Assembly (NCBI RefSeq): GCF_900115365.1
Contig: NZ_FOWD01000007.1
Location: forward strand, 1 to 64,000
Direction of reading: 5' to 3'
DNA length: 64,000 nt
Source of the DNA: Anaerocolumna aminovalerica
Lineage (GTDB): Bacteria; Bacillota; Clostridia; Lachnospirales; Lachnospiraceae
The translations under genes and the position numbers were made by a program. Shown here piece by piece: positions 25,471 to 33,956 of the stretch. How positions within the stretch are numbered: position 1 is the stretch's first letter; every line of letters begins with the position of its first letter. Below the pieces are notes generated by a model that had not been told where the DNA came from, did no database searches, and worked only from the letters and a program-made list of their open reading frames with translations.

Positions 25471-27111
25471 ATGGATGAATTTAACAAGAATCAAAATTTT
25501 AATGACGATACAAATCAACCGGATAAGAATTTGAACAATGAAACTGTAAAAGACGAATCAATAAAAATTGAAAGGGTGAATGGTGATATAATAAAGGATA
25601 CAACAATAAATAATGAGAAAACCATAAACACTCCAAGTTACAGTGGTGAAGTATCTGATATGAAAGACAACGACAGCTTAAATACTGCAAATGAAAATAC
25701 TGGTGCTGGTAATAAAAATCAATCCATACCATATAGTTTTTGGGCGGAGCAAATTTCATCTAATAAGAATGAACAAAAGAACACTTATGCCGGACCAACT
25801 CCAAGTGGTCAGGCAAAAGGAAGTTCAGAACAACCTAAGCACAGTAGCCAAGCTTCCTCAAATAACGGTAATGTGAAAAAGAAACCGGGATTTTTTAGGA
25901 AGGCAGCAGCAGTTATATGTGCAGCAGTTGTATTCGGTGTTGTTGCAGGAGGTACTTTCATTGGAGTCAATGAACTTTACTATAAGATAAATCCCAATGC
26001 AAAAGCCTTTTCCTTGAGTGCAGGCATTAAAGGACTTGAAAATAAATTAAATCTGGATATTCCCAAAGATTCAGACTTAAAAATACCAACCACAACTGTT
26101 TCAGAAGGTATGATTCAACAAAGAACAGATATAACAGATGTTGTAGAGTCAACCATGCCTTCCATTGTTACTATTACAGGAACATTTACAAAAACATTTG
26201 ATTGGTTTGGCCAACAATATAGTGAACCAAATGAAGGCAGTGGTTCCGGTATTATTGTGGGACAAAATGATAAAGAGCTGTTAATCGCAACCAATAACCA
26301 TGTGGTGGAAGGTGCAAATCCAATTAAGGTAACATTTATTGATGATACTCAGGCAGAAGCAGTAATTAAAGGAAGGGATTCCATAGCAGATTTGGCGGTA
26401 ATATCCATTGATATTAGTACAATCAGCAAGGAAACTTTGGGTGCTATTAAGATTGCCAAATTAGGTGACTCCGATTCCGTTAAAGTTGGACAAATGGCTG
26501 TAGCAATTGGAAATGCATTGGGTTACGGACAATCCGTAACAGTTGGTTATATTAGTGCAAAAGACCGAGAAGTTAAGGTTGATAATAATACCATGGTTTT
26601 ATTACAAACAGACGCCGCGATCAATCCCGGCAATAGCGGAGGTGCTTTGCTGAATACAAAAGGTGAAGTTATTGGAATCAATTCCGTAAAATACGCCTCC
26701 AGTGAAGTTGAAGGTATGGGTTATGCCATCCCAATATCCAGAGCGGTTCCTATTATAAGTGAACTGATGAACCGTGAAGTTATAAAAGATGAAGAAAAAG
26801 GATATCTTGGTGTATATATTGAGCCCATTACAGAAGCTGTTATGGAAGCTTATAATTGGCCCAGCGGTGTATATGTAAGGGGAGTTATTGAAGGTGGAAG
26901 TGCTGATAAGGCAGGTATCGTTATTGGTGATATAATTACCAAAGTAAACGATACAGAGGTATCTTCAACCACCCAATTACAAGAAAAGGTATCATCTTAC
27001 CGCGCAGGTACTGACATAAAACTTTCCATAATGCGTATGCAGGATGGAAAGTATGTAGAAAAGGAAATTACGGTTAATTTGGTAAGTAAGCAGGTATTTG
27101 AAGAAAAATAA
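25471..27111 (+). CDS. htrA: HtrA/DegP-family membrane-anchored serine protease with PDZ domain
   Basis: 546 residues, SD AAAGGAG. An unusually long, Asn/Asp/Lys-rich cytoplasmic N-terminus (~140 residues, low complexity) precedes one TM segment (about 146-167). The trypsin-like domain shows His in 'NNHVV' (~276), Asp in 'ADLAVI' (~307) and Ser in 'GNSGGALL' (~389). The PDZ domain (~435-535) includes 'GYLGV' and 'GDIITKVND'. It degrades or refolds misfolded exported proteins. ClpX is encoded downstream beyond a terminator, making this a small quality-control neighbourhood. Confidence 0.92.
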   Translation: MDEFNKNQNFNDDTNQPDKNLNNETVKDESIKIERVNGDIIKDTTINNEKTINTPSYSGEVSDMKDNDSLNTANENTGAGNKNQSIPYSFWAEQISSNKNEQKNTYAGPTPSGQAKGSSEQPKHSSQASSNNGNVKKKPGFFRKAAAVICAAVVFGVVAGGTFIGVNELYYKINPNAKAFSLSAGIKGLENKLNLDIPKDSDLKIPTTTVSEGMIQQRTDITDVVESTMPSIVTITGTFTKTFDWFGQQYSEPNEGSGSGIIVGQNDKELLIATNNHVVEGANPIKVTFIDDTQAEAVIKGRDSIADLAVISIDISTISKETLGAIKIAKLGDSDSVKVGQMAVAIGNALGYGQSVTVGYISAKDREVKVDNNTMVLLQTDAAINPGNSGGALLNTKGEVIGINSVKYASSEVEGMGYAIPISRAVPIISELMNREVIKDEEKGYLGVYIEPITEAVMEAYNWPSGVYVRGVIEGGSADKAGIVIGDIITKVNDTEVSSTTQLQEKVSSYRAGTDIKLSIMRMQDGKYVEKEITVNLVSKQVFEEK

Positions 27112-27117
27112 TCATAT

Positions 27118-27153
27118 GGACTGTTGCAAAAAGTAAGTTGCAACAGTCCTTTT
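27118..27153 (+). terminator. Terminator of htrA
   Basis: GGACTGTTGCAA (27118-27129) pairs perfectly with TTGCAACAGTCC (27138-27149); T4 follows. Confidence 0.9.
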
Positions 27154-27224
27154 CAATATAAGTTTTTCTGGAAACGTAAGTTTAATAAAAATTTAAGCAT
27201 TCGTCTATTGTTTCCATATAAAGT

Positions 27225-27588
27225 CTACGATATAATAAAAACGTAATGAGGAAAATGCAAGCTTGCTTGTATTTTCTGAGTGGAGTGCCAAGATCATGAA
27301 CATCTTTATGTTCATGATATAATAAAAACGTAATGAGGAAAATGCAAGCTTGCTTGTATTTTCTGAGTGGAGTGCCAAGATCATGAACATCTTTATGTTC
27401 ATGATATAATAAAAACGTAATGAGGAAAATGCAAGCTTGTTTGTATTTTCTGAGTGGAGTGCCAAGATCATGAACATCTTTACGTTCATGATATAATAAA
27501 AACGTAATGAGGAAAATGCAAGGTTGCTTGTATTTTCCCAGTGGAGTGCCAAGATCATGAACATGCTTTGTGCTCATGATATAATAAG
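27225..27588. repeat. 87-bp tandem repeat, four copies
   Basis: The block ACGTAATGAGGAAAATG begins at 27241, 27328, 27415 and 27502, an exact 87-bp period. Copies differ at only a few sites. Each has two hairpins: GAAAATGCAAGC/GCTTGTATTTTC (one mismatch) and CATGAACAT/ATGTTCATG with a CTTT loop, plus a TATAAT within ATGATATAATAAAA. As 87 is divisible by three, every copy stays open on the minus strand, which creates spurious ORFs of up to 131 codons. It fills the htrA-clpX gap. Confidence 0.9.
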
Positions 27589-27681
27589 GGAATGAAGATA
27601 GTAAGGTATTCGTTAATAAACCTGTATATATAAATATAAATATAAATCTGAAAACAACAGCAGCGGGATAAGGAGATAAGT

Positions 27682-29226
27682 ATGGATAAAGACAACAAAG
27701 ATAGCAATGATTATAGGGAAATCGATTTAGATTATAGAGAAATTGACAACAAGGATAATGACTTTAGGGAAATTGAAAATAAAAAAGAAAGTAAAGATTC
27801 ATTAGATAAAAAAGAATCTGATATAAATAATACCAAGGATGAGTCTAAGAATAAGGACGAATATGAAGAAATCTGTTATATTTGCAGAAGGCCGGAAAGC
27901 AAAGCAGGCAAGATGATTCACATTCCCAGTAATATATGTATTTGCTCTGATTGCATGCAAAAGACCTTTGATACGATTAATGGCAATGGTATGTCATATA
28001 TGGATATGATGAATCTGACACCGAACTTAATGAATCTGAATCAGGTACAGGAGATACCCGGAAGCCAAAAGATAAAAAAGAAGAAACCCAAGGAGGCTCA
28101 GCCGGCTTTTAATATTAAAGATATCCCATCTCCTCATATTATAAAAGGACAGCTGGATGAATATATTATTGGTCAGGAACATGCCAAGAAGGTAATATCT
28201 GTGGCGGTATATAACCATTATAAAAGAGTGGCTACCAATACCATGGACGATATTGAAATTGAGAAATCTAATATGTTAATGATAGGACCCACAGGAAGCG
28301 GTAAAACCTATTTGGTAAAAACCCTTGCCAGATTATTAAATGTACCATTGGCAATTACAGATGCAACTTCTCTTACAGAGGCAGGTTATATCGGTGATGA
28401 TGTGGAAAGTGTTGTATCCAAACTACTGGCAGCTGCTGATAATGATGTGGAGAAAGCAGAAAGAGGTATTATCTTTATAGATGAAATTGATAAAATAGCC
28501 AAAAAGAGAAATACCAACAACAGAGATGTTAGCGGAGAATCAGTACAACAGGGGTTATTAAAATTATTAGAAGGCAGTGAAGTTGAAGTTCCGGTAGGAG
28601 CTACCAGCAAGAATGCCATGGTTCCCATGACTACTGTAAATACTAAGAATATATTGTTTATCTGCGGCGGGGCGTTTCCGGATTTAGAAAAAGTCATTAA
28701 AGAAAGACTGAATAAAAAATCTTCCATCGGATTCAACGCAGATTTAAAAGATAAGTATGATAAAGATTTTAATTTATTGCAGAAAGCAACAGTGGAAGAC
28801 TTGCGGGAATTTGGTATGATACCGGAATTTATCGGAAGACTTCCTATTATATATACTTTAGAAGGCCTTACCAAGGATATGTTGGTGAAAGTTTTAAAAG
28901 AGCCTAAGAATGCTATATTAAAGCAGTATAAAAAGTTATTACAGTTAGATGAAGTTTTACTGGAATTTGAAGATGGTGCCTTAGAGGCAATAGCAGAAAA
29001 AGCTTTGGAGAAAAAAACAGGGGCAAGGGCTTTAAGAGCTATTATAGAAGAATTTATGCTGGACATTATGTTTGAAATCCCTAAAGATGATAATATCGGT
29101 AAAGTAATTATTACAAAAGAGTATGTAGAACATAAAGGCGGACCAATTATAGAAATGCGGAGTACCTTTAGGCTGGGAGATAGTCATGAGACCATTAAAA
29201 AGATTGAAGGAAATAATACATTCTAA
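27682..29226 (+). CDS. clpX: ATP-dependent Clp protease ATP-binding subunit ClpX, with N-terminal extension
   Basis: 514 residues, about 90 longer than usual. The first ~60 residues are charged and repetitive (DYREID, DYREID, DFREIE). The C4 zinc-binding domain follows (CYIC...CICSDC, ~63-95), then the AAA+ core: Walker A 'GPTGSGKT' near 202, Walker B 'IIFIDEIDKI' near 265, sensor motifs and 'GARALRAI' near 453. An IGF-type ClpP-binding loop is not evident: the segment reads 'KKSSIGFNADLKD', which does contain IGF near 350. It unfolds substrates for ClpP. SD AAGGAG. Neither clpP nor tig lies upstream, unlike the common arrangement. Confidence 0.93.
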   Translation: MDKDNKDSNDYREIDLDYREIDNKDNDFREIENKKESKDSLDKKESDINNTKDESKNKDEYEEICYICRRPESKAGKMIHIPSNICICSDCMQKTFDTINGNGMSYMDMMNLTPNLMNLNQVQEIPGSQKIKKKKPKEAQPAFNIKDIPSPHIIKGQLDEYIIGQEHAKKVISVAVYNHYKRVATNTMDDIEIEKSNMLMIGPTGSGKTYLVKTLARLLNVPLAITDATSLTEAGYIGDDVESVVSKLLAAADNDVEKAERGIIFIDEIDKIAKKRNTNNRDVSGESVQQGLLKLLEGSEVEVPVGATSKNAMVPMTTVNTKNILFICGGAFPDLEKVIKERLNKKSSIGFNADLKDKYDKDFNLLQKATVEDLREFGMIPEFIGRLPIIYTLEGLTKDMLVKVLKEPKNAILKQYKKLLQLDEVLLEFEDGALEAIAEKALEKKTGARALRAIIEEFMLDIMFEIPKDDNIGKVIITKEYVEHKGGPIIEMRSTFRLGDSHETIKKIEGNNTF

Positions 29227-29557
29227 TATTCACACAGATGAGACCAATCAAAATGAGGACGGTAACAGAATAGAAAAGGAAGAATCCTGTAAGGATAATC
29301 AAATAAATTTTATTAAAGAAGGAATGAAAACGGTAGAAAAGAGTACAGAAGATAGTATACCGGAAAAAAGGGATACAGAAAGAATGAATACGGATGATAT
29401 TAAAGATTCTCTTCAAGAATCCCAGGAGGAATATGAGATTATAGAAAGAGAAATTCTTCCTGAGAAAATTATCTGTCCGGATTGCGGTGGTATTACTTTG
29501 GAAGGTCTGGATTTCTGCGATAAATGTGGTGGTGAACTGCATATTTATAATCGATAG
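29186..29557 (+). CDS. Small zinc-ribbon protein overlapping the end of clpX
   Basis: 123 residues; its ATG lies 41 bp inside the clpX 3' end with GGGAG at 6 nt. Basic first 12 residues, then about 80 highly acidic, Glu-rich residues, and a C-terminal zinc ribbon CPDCGG...CDKCGG. No known family. The overlap means coupled translation with ClpX, so a role as ClpX-associated factor is an attractive guess, unsupported by homology. Confidence 0.55.
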   Translation: MRPLKRLKEIIHSNIHTDETNQNEDGNRIEKEESCKDNQINFIKEGMKTVEKSTEDSIPEKRDTERMNTDDIKDSLQESQEEYEIIEREILPEKIICPDCGGITLEGLDFCDKCGGELHIYNR

Positions 29558-29623
29558 TTATTATTAAAATAAAATAATTCAGTAATTTTATAAAAATTCT
29601 ATAAATTATCATAAAAATTAGAG

Positions 29624-29652
29624 TTGACAAATAGAATTTACAATAGTATTAT
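29624..29652 (+). promoter_or_regulatory. Promoter upstream of livJ
   Basis: TTGACA (29624-29629), 17-bp spacer, TATTAT (29647-29652). Transcription would begin near 29659, just before a terminator-like hairpin. Confidence 0.75.
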
Positions 29653-29666
29653 ATATGACAAGAATA

Positions 29667-29705
29667 AAGGCGTTCAATGAAAATAGCAGATGAACGCCTT
29701 GTTTT
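29667..29705 (+). terminator. Hairpin directly after the livJ promoter
   Basis: AAGGCGTTCA (29667-29676) pairs perfectly with TGAACGCCTT (29691-29700); GTTTTA follows. It ends the clpX unit, but it also lies ~10 nt after the expected start of the livJ transcript, so it could act as attenuator or produce a short RNA. Confidence 0.7.
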
Positions 29706-29836
29706 ATATCTAATTGTATGTTTAGATAACGGCTTTTTTTTAAAACTTTTTACTTTAATGCATTAATATGTAATAAGTTGAAAGTGATAAAGAGGATAAA
29801 TATTTTATCTAAATGAAGTCTTAAGGAGGATTATTT

Positions 29837-30985
29837 ATGAAAAAAAGTTTAAAGAAAGTTTTAAGCTTAGGTTTAGTATCCGTAATGACGGCCAGTTTAT
29901 TCGCAGGCTGTGGAAAAAAAGACAGTGGTTCTGATGCATTTATTATCGGGGGACTTGGACCACTCAGCGGAAAAGCAGCTTCTTACGGTGTATCTGTAAA
30001 ACAAGGTGCCAATATTGCTGTAGAAAAAATTAATGCAGAAGGCGGTGTAAAAGTTGGAGATAAAACGATTCAATTAAAATTAAATTTTGTTGATGATGAA
30101 GCTTCTCCTGATGTAGCAGTATCTGCCTATAATACCGTAATGGATAATGGAGCCCAGGCAATACTTGGTGCAGTTACCAGCGATGCTCATATGGCCATTA
30201 CAGATTTAACAAATGATGATGGAATTCTTACTATCACACCATCTGCTTCCATAGCAGGTGCAACTGCTTATCCCAATATTTTCAGATTATGTTTTACCGA
30301 TCCGGTGCAAGGTATAACGATGGCTAAATATGCGATAGAAACTTTAGGACATAAGAAAATAGCCGTTATATATAATAACTCCGATCCATACAGCACAGGT
30401 GTTAAGGATGCATTTAATGCCGAAGTAGCAAAACTTGGGGGAGAGATTGTTGCCAGTGAGGCATTTGAAAAAGATGCAGTTGATTTTAGTACACAATTAA
30501 CTAAAATTAAAGGTTCCGGTGCAGAAATCATATTTGTTCCTACCTATTACACAGAAGCTTCCTATATTGCTACACAGGCAGCCGAATTGAGTGTGGGTCT
30601 TCCTTTTATCGGTTCTGACGGATGGGACGGTATTCTTGCTCAGGTAGTTGATGCCAAAGTATTAGAAGGGTCTGTATTCCTAAGTCCATTCGTTGCAACA
30701 GATGAAAATCCGGATGTTCAATCTTTTGTAGAAGCTTATCAGAAAGAATACAAAGCAGTTCCTGACCAATTCGCAGCAGATGGTTATGATGTTGTATACT
30801 TAATCAAAGCTGCTTTGGAAAAAGCAGGTACAACAGATAGTAAAGATTTAGTTGCAGCTATGACACAGATTAAAGTAGATGGTCTTACCGGTTCTGTATC
30901 CTTTGATGAAGATGGTGAACCAAACAAAGGTGCAAAATTCGTCAAAATAGAAAACGGAAAGTATGTAGCAATAACTGTTGAATAA
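29837..30985 (+). CDS. livJ: Branched-chain amino-acid ABC transporter, substrate-binding lipoprotein
   Basis: 382 residues, SD AAGGAGG. A lipoprotein signal (MKKSLKK..., lipobox 'LFAGC', Cys near 25) precedes a type I periplasmic-binding fold (Peripla_BP_6): 'GGLGPLSGKAASYGVSVKQGANIAVEKINAEGGV' near 35-70 and 'DGWDGILAQV' near 260. It captures Leu/Ile/Val outside the membrane for LivHMGF. First gene of the livJHMGF operon; a hairpin at 31021 may lower expression of the downstream genes relative to this abundant binding protein. Confidence 0.9.
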   Translation: MKKSLKKVLSLGLVSVMTASLFAGCGKKDSGSDAFIIGGLGPLSGKAASYGVSVKQGANIAVEKINAEGGVKVGDKTIQLKLNFVDDEASPDVAVSAYNTVMDNGAQAILGAVTSDAHMAITDLTNDDGILTITPSASIAGATAYPNIFRLCFTDPVQGITMAKYAIETLGHKKIAVIYNNSDPYSTGVKDAFNAEVAKLGGEIVASEAFEKDAVDFSTQLTKIKGSGAEIIFVPTYYTEASYIATQAAELSVGLPFIGSDGWDGILAQVVDAKVLEGSVFLSPFVATDENPDVQSFVEAYQKEYKAVPDQFAADGYDVVYLIKAALEKAGTTDSKDLVAAMTQIKVDGLTGSVSFDEDGEPNKGAKFVKIENGKYVAITVE

Positions 30986-31020
30986 ATAAAATAAACTATA
31001 TTAGCAGAAATGAATGAACA

Positions 31021-31088
31021 AAAGGAGATTCTTAGGATTTCTACAATTATGAAAAATTCTATTGTGATATCCTAATGATCTCCTTTTT
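31021..31088 (+). terminator. Hairpin between livJ and livH (partial terminator)
   Basis: AAAGGAGAT...CTTAGGAT pairs with ATCCTAA...ATCTCCTTTT across 31021-31086 and ends in T5. Such hairpins after a binding-protein gene commonly set differential expression. Confidence 0.75.
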
Positions 31089-31110
31089 AAATTTTTAAAA
31101 TAATAAGTGT

Positions 31111-31185
31111 CTGAGATTTTTCGCTTAGCGCAGAACAATTCGCAATGAATTCTAAAATCAGTCTGAGCCTAGCGAAGAATCTTAG
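31111..31185. repeat. REP-like inverted repeat, copy 3
   Basis: Arms of ~23 bp (31111-31133 and 31163-31185; core TTCGCTTAGC / GCCTAGCGAA) belong to the CTGAGC...GCGAAGAATCT family. It lies in the livJ-livH gap after the hairpin. Confidence 0.7.
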
Positions 31186-31259
31186 TAAGAAAAAAGTTTA
31201 ATTAATCACTATAAAGAAATTTGCATGGAAAAAGAAAAAGGAAGAAGAGGTGAAATTAA

Positions 31260-32138
31260 ATGGGAAGTATACTGGAACAATTAATTAACGGATTACGTTC
31301 TGGAAGTATTTATGCGTTAATTGCCTTAGGCTATACTATGGTATATGGTATTGCAAAGATGATTAATTTCGCCCATGGAGATATTATAATGGTAGGTGCG
31401 TATGCCTTGTATGTGCTGGTAGCCCTACTAAATGTGCCTGCGATAGCAGCAGTTGTTTTAACAATTATTATTTGCGGAGTACTTGGTATTGTAATTGAAA
31501 AAGTTGCTTATAAGCCACTAAGAAAGGCACCTGCTTTATCAGTGCTGATTACTGCAATTGGTATGAGTTTCTTTTTACAAAGTGTTGCCTTACTGATTTT
31601 TAAGCCAAATCCAATTGCTTTTAAATCCATTATTAACGTAAACTCTGTTCGTATTGGCGGTATTACTATATCGGGTATATCTCTTGTTACATTTATCATA
31701 ACATTTATTTGTATGATTGGATTAACCTATTTCATTAATAAGACGAAGACCGGTTCAGCAATGAAAGCCTTATCAGAGGATAAAGCGGCAGCAGAACTAA
31801 TGGGTATCAATGTAAATCGCACCATCTCTATTACATTTGCTATTGGCTCAGCTTTAGCAGCTGTAGCAGGAATTCTGTTTGTATGTCAGTATCAGTCAAT
31901 TCAACCTACCTTGGGAGCACTACCCGGTATCAAAGCTTTTGTTGCTGCCGTACTTGGTGGCATTGGCAGTATCCCTGGAGCCATGATTGGTGGGTTGGCA
32001 TTAGGCCTTATAGAAAGTATTTCAAAAGCATATATTTCCTCACAGCTTTCTGATGCTATTGTATTTGGGGTCTTAGTAGTGGTACTATTGGTGAAGCCTT
32101 CAGGACTTCTGGGCAAAAACAGAATTGAGAAAGTGTAG
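31260..32138 (+). CDS. livH: Branched-chain amino-acid ABC transporter permease LivH
   Basis: 292 residues with about eight TM segments. Typical LivH features: 'QLINGLRSGSIYALIALGYTMVYGIAKMINFAHGDI' at the start and 'AALMGINVNR'-like 'AAAELMGINVNRTISITFAIGSALAAVAGIL' near 178-208, the EAA-type loop that contacts the ATPase. SD AGAGGTG. It is followed at 8 bp by livM. Confidence 0.92.
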   Translation: MGSILEQLINGLRSGSIYALIALGYTMVYGIAKMINFAHGDIIMVGAYALYVLVALLNVPAIAAVVLTIIICGVLGIVIEKVAYKPLRKAPALSVLITAIGMSFFLQSVALLIFKPNPIAFKSIINVNSVRIGGITISGISLVTFIITFICMIGLTYFINKTKTGSAMKALSEDKAAAELMGINVNRTISITFAIGSALAAVAGILFVCQYQSIQPTLGALPGIKAFVAAVLGGIGSIPGAMIGGLALGLIESISKAYISSQLSDAIVFGVLVVVLLVKPSGLLGKNRIEKV

Positions 32139-32146
32139 GTGGAACA

Positions 32147-33139
32147 ATGAAAAAGGATAAAAAAGTTACCAACAGTAACAGTATATTTACTTTAAAAAAT
32201 ATAATTATTGTAATATGTTTGATCATAGGATATTTTATACTTACTTTTCTGGCAGAAGGGGACTTTTTAAGCCGTCAAAGTAAATCCTTAATCGTTCCAA
32301 TGGGTATTAATATAATCCTTGCCGTATCCTTAAGCCTTACTGTTGGATTCCTTGGAGAATTATCATTGGGCCATGCGGGTTTTATGGCTATCGGAGGATA
32401 TACAGGTGCTTTAATTACCCTTCATATGGATCTGCCAAAAGGTTTAGAGTTCACATTGGCGTTAATTGCCGGTGGAATAATGGCGGCTATTTTGGGTTTT
32501 CTTATCGGACTTCCGGTTTTGCGGTTAAAAGGAGATTATCTTGCTATTGTTACCTTAGCATTTGGTGAGATTATACGTTCCGTTCTTACTTCTCTTAAAA
32601 TTACAGGAGGTGCTCAAGGTCTGACCAAGATACCAAGATACTCTAATTATACATGGGTATATATTGTAATGATTTTAACAGTAGTGTTAATTTCTAATTT
32701 TGTTAAATCCAGACATGGCAGGGCTATTATATCTGTTCGTGAAAATTATATTGCAGCGGAATCCATTGGTATTAAAGTAAGTAAATATAAAGTTATGGCA
32801 TTTGTAATCGCTGCTTTCTTTGCCGGAGTTGCCGGTGTGTTCTATGGACATAACTTAAGTATATTAAAACCTGGGGACTTTGATTATAACAAATCCATTG
32901 AAATACTTGTTATTGTTGTACTTGGCGGCATGGGTAATATTAAAGGCTCTATTATAGCAGCCATTGCTCTTACCTTTTTACCGGAAATGCTTCGTTCCGT
33001 AGATGAATTCAGAACACTATTATATGCAGTTGTTTTAATTGCTATGATGTTATTCCGTTCCTCAGGATTTAGAACAAAGCTGGAAGAGAGCGGTAAGTTA
33101 CCAAAGTTTATGAAGCCTAATATGAAACGTGTAAAATAG
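32147..33139 (+). CDS. livM: Branched-chain amino-acid ABC transporter permease LivM
   Basis: 330 residues, about ten TM segments, SD AGGTGG. 'SLGHAGFMAIGGYTGAL' near 72-88 and 'RENYIAAESIGIKVSKYKVMAFVI' near 200-224 are LivM hallmarks. Basic C-terminal tail. Pairs with LivH as heterodimeric channel. Spacing and order (H-M-G-F) are standard. Confidence 0.92.
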   Translation: MKKDKKVTNSNSIFTLKNIIIVICLIIGYFILTFLAEGDFLSRQSKSLIVPMGINIILAVSLSLTVGFLGELSLGHAGFMAIGGYTGALITLHMDLPKGLEFTLALIAGGIMAAILGFLIGLPVLRLKGDYLAIVTLAFGEIIRSVLTSLKITGGAQGLTKIPRYSNYTWVYIVMILTVVLISNFVKSRHGRAIISVRENYIAAESIGIKVSKYKVMAFVIAAFFAGVAGVFYGHNLSILKPGDFDYNKSIEILVIVVLGGMGNIKGSIIAAIALTFLPEMLRSVDEFRTLLYAVVLIAMMLFRSSGFRTKLEESGKLPKFMKPNMKRVK

Positions 33140-33156
33140 CAAAAGGAGGAGAAAAC

Positions 33157-33915
33157 ATGGCATTATTAGAAGTTAAGAATTTAGGTATCTCCTTCGGAGG
33201 TTTGCGGGCAGTAGATGATGTAAACTTAAGTATCGAAGAAGGTCAGTTGTATGGTCTGATCGGACCAAATGGTGCCGGTAAAACAACCGTGTTTAATCTG
33301 CTTACGGGAGTTTATCAGCCTACAACAGGAACGATTAAAATCAATGGTGAAAATGTAGTTGGAAAATCTCCCTCTGAAATCTGTCAGGCAGGGATTGCAA
33401 GAACATTTCAGAACATACGGTTATTTAAGAAAATGACAGTACTGGATAATGTAAAAACAGCATTTCATAATGAAATCCGATATAACCTGGTTACCAGTTT
33501 TCTTCGTCTTCCAAAGTATTTTAAATTGGAGAAGGAAATGACGGAGAAGGCCATGGAGATATTAAAAGTATTTAATTTGGAAGGGGAGGCAAATTATCTG
33601 GCAAGTAATCTTCCTTACGGCAAGCAAAGAAAGTTAGAGATTGCAAGGGCACTGGCAACCAATCCAAAACTTTTATTATTAGATGAACCGGCAGCAGGTA
33701 TGAACCCCAATGAAACAGCAGAATTAATGGATACTATCCGTTTGGTTCGTGACAGGTATCGTATTACCATTCTTCTAATTGAACATGACATGAAATTGGT
33801 GTCCGGGATATGTGAGAAGATATTAGTGCTAAACTTTGGTACAGAACTTGCATCGGGAACTCCGGATGTTGTACTGAATAATCCTGAAGTTATTACAGCA
33901 TATCTTGGTGAATAA
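33157..33915 (+). CDS. livG: Branched-chain amino-acid ABC transporter ATPase LivG
   Basis: 252 residues, SD AAAGGAGGAG. Walker A 'GPNGAGKTT' near 36-44, a 'YGKQRKLEIARALA' signature region near 155 (the LSGGQ position reads LPYGKQ, normal for LivG), Walker B 'LLLLDEPAAG' near 172 and the switch His in 'IEHDM' near 210. Energises LivHM. Confidence 0.92.
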   Translation: MALLEVKNLGISFGGLRAVDDVNLSIEEGQLYGLIGPNGAGKTTVFNLLTGVYQPTTGTIKINGENVVGKSPSEICQAGIARTFQNIRLFKKMTVLDNVKTAFHNEIRYNLVTSFLRLPKYFKLEKEMTEKAMEILKVFNLEGEANYLASNLPYGKQRKLEIARALATNPKLLLLDEPAAGMNPNETAELMDTIRLVRDRYRITILLIEHDMKLVSGICEKILVLNFGTELASGTPDVVLNNPEVITAYLGE

Positions 33916-33956
33916 ATTTTAGTCTGAACGGTTTAGAAGGGAATGGAGGAAATCCA

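Noticed and set aside
27182-27577. 131- and 119-codon ORFs on the minus strand across the 87-bp repeats
   Set aside because: They exist because the repeat unit is 29 codons long; two frames stay open at once, there is no proper SD and the peptide is just the repeat translated.
27225-27588. CRISPR array
   Set aside because: The whole 87-bp unit repeats without unique spacers and there are no cas genes.
28386-29066. 226-codon ORF antisense to clpX
   Set aside because: Shadow of clpX with Ser/Leu-rich low-complexity translation and no SD.
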